Of a stretch of 64,000 nt of DNA, positions 55,084 through 64,000 are shown piece by piece. Below the pieces are notes generated by a model. That model saw nothing but the letters and a program-made list of their open reading frames with translations, was not told the origin of the DNA and ran no database searches. The position numbers and the translations under genes were made by a program. Origin of the DNA: Anaeramoeba flamelloides (taxonomy: Eukaryota > Metamonada > Anaeramoebidae); NCBI GenBank assembly GCA_027625915.1, contig JANTQA010000023.1:17608001-17672000 (forward strand), written 5' to 3'. Position 1 is the stretch's first letter, and every line of letters starts with the position of its first letter.

Positions 55084-57463
55084 AAACTTGATATCACGCA
55101 TTATTTGAACAACAGTCTTGTTCAATGTTAAGCTGAGTTTTTCAATACACATATTCAGATTTATAAAATGAATTTGAATTTTAATACCAATAAAAAACCT
55201 AAATTCACTTAATTAATGTATTTTCTGATCAGACTTTGCAAAATTTTTTTAAACATTTTTTTGACGTTGAATGAAAATTTGCATAATTCATGAACCAAAT
55301 AAGACAAAACTGGAACACAGAGGAAAAATATTCTTAAAATAAGAGATTATTAGTATTGGCTTTTATTCTTGAAAATAGTGACTTAATTGAATTATTCGAA
55401 GCAAAAACTCTTTAACTGTTCCACTGAAACTAAGATCATACTCTCCAAAAATCTTTTTGGGGTTAATAAGTTGTTATTGATGATCGAAAATTTCATTTTT
55501 TTTTCTCTACAGAAAAATAAAATCTCTTTCTTTTAAATAATTCACAAATAGCTACAACTTGTCCTTTATTTCTAAATTTTGGTTGGATTTCTATAAAATC
55601 AATCCAAAATCAAATAAAAGCGATCATAGGATGCGTTTGTGGCTATTTCAAAATAAAAATCATAATCATCCAAACAACTTTATCGTACCTAAAATAATTC
55701 TCAAAAATATTTTACAAATTTTTTGTAGATTCAAAAATTTGCAATTTTTTTCCCTCATTATTCCAAAAAGACGACTTTTGGATTATTTCCTAAGAAGAAC
55801 AAATCAAATCTGTTATTTTTGGACTCTTCTTCTAAATGTCCTGTTTTGCTTTTGAACTTCTCTAAATGGGGATAAAAGTAACACGTGTCTTTGAATAATA
55901 AGTGTAAAAAAAATTTTAATTTCTCTTTTTGTGGAACAAATAGAGTTTTCAAACAAACCAATCATAATTTGTGATTTCTTTTGATTTGGTTGGTTCTTTG
56001 ATAAACCAAGAATCTAAACAATAGAAATATTTTTCAATAAAACAAATATATCAATTGGAATTAGATCTCATTATTCTTTTAAATAAAAGTATTTTTTTTG
56101 CTTTTTTTTTTTGGAAAATTTATTTCTGTTAACCAAAAAAAGAGCAGGAGTGTTTACTAAATCCCGTTTAATTTCGTCTCAGATCTTTTACAAAATAAAA
56201 TTGCATTGTGAGGATTTTGTTTTTTTGAAGTAACAACTCAATTTTTTAATTTTGATTTGGGTGCTTACTTTGAGAAAAGTCTTGTATTCTTTAGAGTGTG
56301 GTAAGATTGAGTTGTGGTGACCAAAAAAGTCACAAACGGTTTTCCTGCAAATCAATTGTAACCGTTTTCAAACAAATGGTGGGATTTTTATAATTTGATT
56401 TTATGTGGATGCCTTTGTTTTCTAAAGAGTTTACTTTAAGTTTTTTGAACTTTTGTTTAAAACTGCATCGTATCCATTTTTATCCGATTTGTGACTACTT
56501 TTGAAAACTGTGACTATAAATTCAAAAAAATGTGATTAAAAATTTTCGATCGAATAAACAGTGTTTGAAATTTGGAAACATGATTTGAAAACATTCAACT
56601 GAATTTACCAGTGTTCCTGTTTTTAAAATCAAAGATTGAAAAACAAGTTCTAATTATTTTCAATAAAATGTTTAAAATAATTAGTACATACAACACGAAA
56701 AGTGACGTAAATTTTCACAATTCAATAAACTTTACAACCTAAAATACTCTCGAAAGGCGAATAGTTTTTTTGACATCAATTACCTTTGGAATGTCAATAT
56801 TTTGGATTTCGGTAATTTTTTGTAGAAGAGTGAAAAAGGAAAACTGAGGAATCAACAATTCTGAAATTAATGTTTCTGTTCAGCAATATTTAACTGTTTG
56901 ACTTTTTCTTCTTTATATTTGTTTGTTGCACTAAAATTTGATTAAAAAGTAAACCTTAATAGTGTGTCAAAGTAGACGATTAGATTTCCCTTATCTACAC
57001 ACTTCGCGCAAATCAGACAACAAACTCAAAAAAATAATCACAAAAAAATCTAGTCAGTTTTTTCGTCAAAACCTAGAGATCAAGAGAATGAACCATTGAT
57101 TCAAATCTTGTTAAATAGCTCAATTTTTGTCAAAATTATTTTTGACTATGACACTTTAGGTGTAAACAATTAAAATTGCTTTAAATCGGAAAACAAAATC
57201 TTTTGGTATTCACAAAAGAGGTGTTTGATGTCAATTCCACTGTTTAAAAGTTATTATTTAATTTCCTAAAAACTTTATTCAATATTGAAAGTAATCTGTG
57301 ATAACAACCAAAACTAACCCTATAACATTGACAATGGATTTTTTCTAAACCTCACATCACAATTTTTTCAAAATAAATATACATTTTTTTTTCTTTGAAT
57401 ATTTACTTTTTTTATTTTTAGTTTTTTTTCATTTTTGAAAATTTATTTTTATTTTATATTTAA
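55084..57463. other. Gene-free stretch upstream of adenylate kinase
   Basis: Slightly less A/T-rich than average. Open frames at 55559-55855 and (reverse) 55758-55961 overlap and show no family features. No repeat pair or RNA gene was recognised. The last few hundred bases should hold the adenylate kinase promoter. Confidence 0.4.
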
Positions 57464-58347
57464 ATGGGCGATTCACTATTTTTAACCTTCATTGGACCAC
57501 CAAGTTGTGGTAAAGGAACACAATCTGAACTTTTAAAAAGAACATATAATGTTAACCATATGGTAAATTCTTACTCCCTTCTAGCAAACTGCCTTTTTGT
57601 TCTCTGTATTGTTATTTCGTTGATCCAAAACCTCTAAAAGTTGTTTTGGTATTTTTTTGGGATAATGCGGTTTTGTTTCTTGATTATTATCTTCAAACCT
57701 CTAACCTATATTTTTTTTTCTCCTTATTATTGATTTTTTTTTTTTTTATTAATTTTTGATCCCAATAGAGCACAGGAGACCTTTTAAGAGAAGTTATCCG
57801 AAAGAAAACCCAAAAAGGAAAGGAAATCCAAAAGATTATTTCGAAAGGAGGATTAGTTCCTGACAGAATAATTATGGATCTTCTCGAGGAGAAACTTAAA
57901 GTAACAAACCTTCAAGCCGGCGCACTTTTCGATGGATTTCCACGAACCATCGACCAAGCGGTTGGCTTGGACCATGTGTTAGGTGGGAGACAACGAAGAC
58001 TAACTGCTGCTCTTAACTTTGAAGTCGACTTTCACGAAATTATTAAAAGAGTAACAGGAAGAAGGATTCACCCAGCCAGCGGGCGAATCTACCATACCAC
58101 TTACAAGCCACCAAAAACCCCTGGCATTGATGACATCACTGGTGAACCACTCATCCAACGAAAAGACGACACACTTGAAGTCTTGCAACAAAGAATGGAA
58201 GTGTTCAATAAAACCGTCTCTCCTATCAAAGAATTTTACAAAGCTCACAACCTTATCATTAACATTAATGCTAACAAGTCTCCCGACTTGGTTTTCGAAG
58301 AAATTACCGAAAAATTGGCTACACTAGGGATCACAAAAACCTTTTAA
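57464..58347 (+). CDS. Adenylate kinase, one intron
   Basis: Exons 57464-57562 and 57769-58347 are joined in phase 0 (intron 57563-57768, GTAAAT to AATAG), giving 225 residues. The enzyme interconverts ATP + AMP and 2 ADP. Motifs: P-loop GPPSCGKGTQ (11-20), AMP-binding STGDLLRE (34-41), DGFPRT (88-93), long-type LID TGRRIHPASGRIYH (129-142) with TGEPLIQRKDD (157-167). The LID has no zinc cysteines, as usual for eukaryotic AK1/AK2-related forms. The P-loop has Ser-Cys where most relatives have Gly-Ser or Gly-Ala, a change inside the phosphate loop. The N-terminus is short with no targeting peptide, so a cytosolic location is likely. Exon 1 is too short to be seen as a long frame but is clearly required by homology. 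Confidence 0.95.
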
Positions 58348-61327
58348 TTTTAGTTGTTCTATTAGTTTAATTTTAATTCAATTAATTCGATTGTAATCGT
58401 TTTTTTTTGATTGAAAATATAATTTATTTTTTTTTTTTTTCTTTTATTTACAATTTAGTCTGTATTTTCTTTTTTTAACTTTCTTTTCTTTTTACTTTTA
58501 GTTTTCGTTTGGATCTTTTTTTTTTTTCCAAATGAATTATGTTGTTTGTACCCAAGAAAAAGATCATAGTTACTTTAATATATCAAAAAAAAATTATACA
58601 CAAATCTATGATTCTAATTATTGGGTATGAATTAGTATATAATTTCGGCGAATAGCCGATTGAAAAAATTTCTTTTTTAACTTCAAAAGCAATAAAATCT
58701 TCAAATTCAATTTTCATTTTTACACTTAATTTTTTTTTTTTTTTTTTTTTTTTGTCATCGTGAAAAAAAAAGAAAGTTCTTATTAAGAGTTATATGAGTT
58801 AATATTGTGTCAAGTTTGCTTAAAATGATTAGTTGTGACAAACAACGTATTTTCAAAAAATAATTTGACTCAAATAACTTTATTTGACAATGGTTATTTG
58901 AATCCTCTCGTTCTTTTTCATTGAGTGTCTGAAAAAATTTGAATTATCCCTAACTTTAAACATTCCCCTTTCACGCAAAATATTTTAAGTGTTTTTTAAG
59001 TGTTTTTCAAGTTTTGCTTTTTTTACAGATTATTTCTTTAATGCTCTTCAAGTAAGATAAACACTCTTGATTTGACAACAAATAACCAAATTTGCAATTG
59101 ATCCTCAATTCGATTCATCTTATTTGTTGAAAATAACATAAATTTACTCTTGTAATTTGTAAATTAATAGGTTAATTGTTTTTTTGTAATTTCCAAAAAT
59201 AGTTCTTGAGATGTGGAAAAAAAGAAAACTACACGAATTTTAAAAAAATTGAGAAGGAAATAAGAGTCAATTTGATAATTGGTCTCTACTTAATTCGTCT
59301 GTGACTTTTGAGAGAAAATTAAATTTAAGAGAAAGGTAAACTTTCAATAAGAACAAATACCCAGGACTTATAAATCAAGTGGTGTTGTTTGCTATTGATC
59401 TCAATTCAAAATTTGGTTATCTTTTTTATTTTTTATAAAAAGGCTGTTCCAAATTAAGACAAATACAAAAATTCAATTATAAATTTAAAACACAGAATTA
59501 GATCTAGGATAGTTTTATTTACAGTGTTATTTCTTTATATAAAAATTTTTGAGTTTAGGGTATATTTAAAATGAGGTGATAATTTGAATTATTTTGGATT
59601 CTTTCGATTAAACGAATTTCTTTTCTTAATTTTTCTAAGATGGTATTGAAAAAAATTAATATTGGACTTTCTATGAGAAGAGAGAAAAAATTTTTGATTC
59701 CTTTTCTTCTTTTTCTTTTACAAATATTTTTAAACAATACAATAATTTCATTTTGGTTCTCTCTAAATTTGCCCGATACCTTCTTCGTTGGTTCATATTA
59801 GGTCTACTTTCGGAAAGTTAAGACATGGAAATGAACAAATTTTAAAATATTAACAAATGAGAACAAGATGAAATTTCCACTCAATTAAAAGAGTAAGAAT
59901 AGGGTCTGATTAGGAGTAACAGTATTGCTTTTACAAATACAATTATTTGCAATTTTTAATTCCTTTTTTGTTCGGATTTTTTCGAATAAAATAAGTAATT
60001 GTTAAGTGGTTTTTCCAGTTTGCTTTTTTGCTGTAAAATTGATTTGTTGTCAAAAAATACCCTGTGGTATTGTGAGCTTGTGGCCTTTGATTTTGAAATA
60101 TATATCACAAAACCATGAATTAAAAAATTTATGTATGTTGTAAAGTATCGTTTATATCAAAGCTCTAAGATCGTTCGACCTATTTGATGGTCTGTAATTA
60201 AGTTTTAAGTTGACAAAATCTTTGTTTTTTGGAAAAAAAATTGGAAGATATTCAGCTTGGATTCGGATAATATTCATATTTAAAAATATAAATCAACAAT
60301 TTTGGAAATTTTATTTTGAGAGATCCAGAGTTAATAAGGCTGAAAGATTAAAAATCTTTTTTTAATAACAACTATTTTTCAAAAAAGTGTGCAGTTAAAC
60401 TTTTCCAAATGGTTAAACACCCCCCCCCCAATTGACCATTTGATCGATTTGGAGAACACTCAATAAAATTTCGATTCAATACTTTTTTTTTCAACAGAGT
60501 TCTAATTGAATTTTTTCTCTCTTTTTCCCCCTTTTTGTTTTTTTTTTGGAGGAGGGGAATAAGACTTTGTGATTTTCCACCAAACGAAAAAACGTTAGTT
60601 CACTTCATAGTTTTGAAGATCATTTACTCCATGATGAGAAACTCAAATATTTTGTGTAAAAAATATCTAAATAGAAAAGCACCAAATCTGCCTTTTGAAA
60701 CTTTTTATCCCATTATCAGATTTGCTTCTTTTTTTCATTAATCTAAATATAAGATTGCTTTTAATTTGAATTGTGGATTGACCAAGTAAGGAAAGGTTAT
60801 TACTACAACAGTAATTTTGAAGAACCTCTTCTCTTCAATTTCCAGAATATTGTGTAGACAAACAATTAAAACTTTTGTGAATAAATTTTCTACAAATAAC
60901 TTGTATGAAAAAATAAAATTGAAAAAAAAGGTTTGACAAAATTTCAACTTCAATTATCATTTCGTACTTTTTACTTGAGCTTATTCACAGTACAACCAAC
61001 ACCCCTGTTCTTAAAAATCTTGAGGTGATTGAATTTATTGTTGTTAATAGTACTACGATTTTTAAAAGTCTTTAGTCTAGAGAAAAAGATCTATTTTTGC
61101 AGTAAAATAATTTTAAATGGATGTGACAACGAATTTTAGTTAAACTCAACTATAGGATATTTTTTTGATGAGATAATAACTAATAGTTTTGAAAACACTA
61201 TTCATCAAAAAAAACTCAACCAGAGAAAAAAAAATTCTGATAGATATTGAAAATGTCCACCAAGTGCCTAGAGTGCCTAGCTTTTTTTTAATTTAAAAGA
61301 ATGAAGAAAAATAAACGAATTTACTTA
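58348..61327. other. Gene-free stretch after adenylate kinase
   Basis: Poly(T) at about 58731-58754, a C run at about 60421-60429. Frames at 59555-59737 (-) and 60535-60741 (+) have no recognisable features; the latter is a little less A/T-rich and could be an exon of an unknown gene, but nothing supports it further. Confidence 0.35.
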
Positions 61328-61523
61328 CAGTCAATTCCACTTATAAGACACAAACTTTCAACGAAATTTAAGGCACTTAAAAAATCTCAAATTAAGGCAC
61401 AAAATTTGAAATTTTTTTTTTTACAATTTATTTTTCTAGAATCTGGATTTTGTGCTGTAATTTGAGATTTTTTTTTGTGCCAAATATTTCGAAGCAGTTT
61501 GTGCCTTAAAAGTGGAACCGAAT
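61328..61523. mobile_element. TA-flanked hairpin MITE family L, copy 1
   Basis: It begins CAGTCAATTCCACTTATAAG after TA, with AAGGCAC motifs repeated. The right end is an imperfect inverse (TTGTGCCTTAAAAGTGGAAC). The two arms are interrupted by TTTACAATTTATTTTTCTAG. Same family as 63418-63611, more diverged. Confidence 0.75.
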
Positions 61524-61790
61524 CTAATTCTTTTAAATTGGAAAAAAATTTTTTTAGACAATTGGATTTTCCAACTTTAATAGTATAAATATTTTTAAAA
61601 ATATTTTTTGATCAAAGATCCCTAATAACCAATAGTTTTTATTCTATTTCAAGTTATTAAAAAGGGCAAAATTAGCAAATATTTAATTTTTTTGGGAAAT
61701 ATTTTTTTCATAATTTTGAGGGGGCAAAAATATTATCTTATTTTTAATGATTTTGGGATATGCTGTTGTTAAAATAAAGTATGGAGAACA

Positions 61791-62221
61791 ATTTAATATT
61801 TGGTTCAAAATAAAAAGCTTGTTGTTTTTTTCTCAAGAAGACCAATACATCAACCAATCAAAGAAACCAATGATAAACCTTAATTAAATATGATATTGAT
61901 TTCGTAAAGTTCTATTATTTTATAAAGAAATTCTGAAAATACCGGATCAAATCGGAAAAAATATCTCAAAAAGAGAGTAAATTTTTAAGAGATAATTTTT
62001 ACAATAAAAAAAAAACAAAAAATCTCAAAAAAACTAAAAAAATTATGGAAAAAAATTGATCTAATTGGATTCCTAATTTAAAATTTCACTGAAAATAACA
62101 AGACGACTATTTTGAAAATTGATTTGAAAATTTATTATATATTGTTTGGTAGTAGATTGGATGTTGCATTCGAAAAAGAAAAAAAAAAAAAAAACAAGGA
62201 TTATATTTTGAAACATGGGTT
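61791..62221 (-). mobile_element. Dispersed TIR family D, copy 4 (inverted)
   Basis: Read on the reverse strand it begins AACCCATGTTTCAAAATATAA and ends near TTTTTATTTTGAACCAAAT. Its internal TGGTTTCTTTGATTGGTTGA matches the other copies. Confidence 0.65.
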
Positions 62222-62759
62222 ATAGTCGTTAGGCACGAATTATTTTGATCACAGTTAATGAAAAAATCCCAAATATATCAATAAAACATTTAATATTAAA
62301 AAATAATTTTTGTACATGTGTTTTAAATATAAAGTGATCAAAAAAAAAACATTCGACCTGGACAAAAACTTGTTTCAAAATAAAATATACTCTTCTTTTC
62401 TTCTTCTATATACAATGTAACAACTGATTTACTAAACATTAGCAATATCTTTTACTTGAATAAATATTTTTTTCAAATGTGAAAAAGGAAATGCTAATAA
62501 AAAAACAATAAAAATAATTTGTTGAGTAAAAATAACTGATTAATATTTGTTGTTTATTTTTATGTAAAACAAGTTAAAAGTATTCTTGAAAAACATTTTA
62601 TAAAGATAATTAGATCATAACATTCAGAACGGATAAATGAAAAAAAAATGAAAAACAATTTCTATTAAGTAAAAATAGAATCAACTAAGATTAAAGGGAG
62701 TAAGTATATATCACCAATATTGGGTTCCAAAGTTTATGAGAAATTATAACATTCAAGTC
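62222..62759. other. Intergenic, nothing recognised
   Basis: A/T-rich, with a short ATTAATG-AAAAAATC block that also occurs in the hairpin at 0.1-0.8 kb. Confidence 0.3.
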
Positions 62760-63285
62760 ATTTATTAAACAAAATAAACTAAATTTCATAATATATAGTC
62801 TATGCTACATTTGAATTTTGAATTACTTTTGTATTGTTTTGAAGTTTTTCCCCATATAATTAAAAGTTTGAAAAAAATAATTTTTTTTTCTTATTTATTT
62901 TTTCCAAAGTGTTTTGTTAAAATGGAAAATGAAAATGAAAAATTGGAAAGAAGTAACAGATGAATTAATAAAAAAATTGGTTTCAAATATGAAATAAGAT
63001 TAGATTAAGTTATTCAAATCGAAGGAGAATTGATAAATGGGTTTTATTAATATTTTAAATTTTTTATTTTTTATGTAATGCTTATTGAAAAATAAATAGC
63101 TCAATTTTTTTTAATTATTTTTTTTTTACTTTTTTTTATTTTATTTTTAGACTAAAAATATATATCTCTTGGGTATAGAACTGAATATTAAAACTGAAAA
63201 TTTTATATTATAATAGATAATTTTAAATATTAAATATATTTTTCGTTAAAATTTGATTTTTAAGGGGCCAATAATTTTGAAATAG
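62760..63285 (+). repeat. Repeat N, copy 2 (degraded frame)
   Basis: Direct copy of 29935-30475. It shares AAACTAAATTTCATAATA, TTGTTTTGAAGTTTTTCC, GTTTTGTTAAAATGGAAAA and later TATTATAATAGATAA. In the MKMKN frame a stop falls after SNMK, so this copy cannot make the same peptide. Confidence 0.55.
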
Positions 63286-63294
63286 AGTAAACAT

Positions 63295-64000
63295 TAACAT
63301 TTTAATAAATAGAAGAGTTTTGGATTATACATTATAAAATATTTACATACTGATTAATAAATGGAAATAAAAACACTGAAAAAAATTGATCAAGAAAAAA
63401 TAAATAAAAATCATTTACAGTCAGTTTCACTTTTAAGGCACAACTTTCAATTCAATTTAAGGCACAAAAAAATCTCAAATTAAGGTACAAAATTTGGAAT
63501 TTTTTTTTTACAATTTATTTTTACTAGAATTTGAATTTTGTGCTGTAATTAGAGATTTTTTTTGTGCCTTAAATTAAATTGAAAGTTGTGCCTTAAAAGT
63601 GAAACTGACTGTATTTCTTGATCTTATCTGTAATATTTTTTATAATTACTTGTTCCTAATTCGATTTTATTTTTAATTCTGAAGGGAAATACTTTTTTTT
63701 CTGAAAATTTTTGATTAACAAATTCCTTTTTATTTCTAAAGAATTTTCCAAAACGAATTTAAATCCCCATTTTCATTTATTTCATCCAATTCTAGTTTTG
63801 GTTCAATAAAATATATATTTACAAAACTCTTCATCTGAAAAATTGATTTATTGAACATATATGTTTGATTGAATTTTATTTATTTTTCATTAATTTGGAT
63901 ACTCAAAAAAATTCTGAATCTGATTGAAATTTTTTCGATATTTTTCTTTGAGTGGAACGAATCTTTTGTTGTTGTTTTTTGATTTTGAAAATTCAATTCT
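63295..64000 (-). repeat. Dispersed repeat family M, copy 3 (inverted, continues past the window)
   Basis: Inverse of 6650-7375 and 7880-8580, interrupted by the 194 bp element at 63418-63611. The distal end is cut by the window edge. Confidence 0.7.
63418..63611. mobile_element. TA-flanked hairpin MITE family L, copy 2, inserted in repeat M
   Basis: 194 bp with ends CAGTCAGTTTCACTTTTAAG and CTTAAAAGTGAAACTGACTG-type perfect inverses, TA outside both (63416-63417, 63612-63613). The arms run about 65 bp through AAGGCACAA units. Removing the element and one TA restores the sequence of the other M copies, so the borders are well established. Confidence 0.92.

Noticed and set aside
55559-55961. 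Overlapping forward and reverse frames
   Set aside because: Neither shows a domain, and they exclude each other.
60535-60741. 68-residue frame less A/T-rich than its surroundings
   Set aside because: No homology recognised, non-ATG start, no splice-supported extension.
1-64000. CRISPR arrays, bacterial operons, riboswitches, linker histone H1
   Set aside because: Searched by eye on both strands; no spaced short repeats, no polycistronic layout and no H1-like frame were found.

Overview
The window reads as nuclear DNA of a very A/T-rich unicellular eukaryote. The core histones, a Ras, a Rab and an adenylate kinase are eukaryotic in type. Short GT-AG introns can be placed by reading frame, and TAA, TAG and TGA all end genes at the expected C-termini, so the code looks standard. 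The lineage cannot be fixed from the sequence; an amoeboid or flagellate protist such as Anaeramoeba is a weakly held guess.

Layout. 0.9-1.34 kb (-): a small two-exon coiled-coil gene. 3.98-4.56 kb (+): a Ras GTPase. 8.84-10.40 kb (+): a secreted beta-helix protein with a NosD-type C-terminus, probably acquired from prokaryotes. 10.6-15.6 kb: no gene, diverged repeats. 16.0-16.8 kb (+): a Rab GTPase with one intron, lying between two 245-250 bp inverted arms. 21.2-25.4 kb (+): a coiled-coil gene whose two exons appear to be separated by a 3.07 kb intron filled with transposable elements. 31.4-48.8 kb: a loose histone cluster, H4 (-), H2A (-), H2B (+), H3 (-), H2B (-), with transposon relics between the genes. 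51.9-52.9 kb: a decayed Tc1/mariner transposon. 57.5-58.3 kb (+): adenylate kinase with one intron. The rest is intergenic DNA crowded with short terminal-inverted-repeat (TIR) elements.

The main finding is the histone H3 gene. Its fold domain is ordinary, but the N-terminal tail is about 45 residues longer than usual and consists of a strict Lys-Gly-X triplet repeat, with the ARTK start, an RKSTGGK block and a K36-like lysine kept. All five histone genes also share an upstream motif around an inverted CCAAT box. It sits about 116-127 nt before the ATG in H2A and both H2B genes and about 214-217 nt before it in H3 and H4, so the two spacing classes follow the two histone dimer types.

The intergenic DNA holds at least ten families of TIR elements. 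Several can be closed by TA or TTAA target duplications, and one insertion has a near-matching empty site elsewhere in the window. There are also a 5'-truncated LINE with a poly(A) tail and a 15 bp target duplication, further LINE scraps and a possible Mutator-like fragment. No tRNA, rRNA, CRISPR array or linker histone was found.
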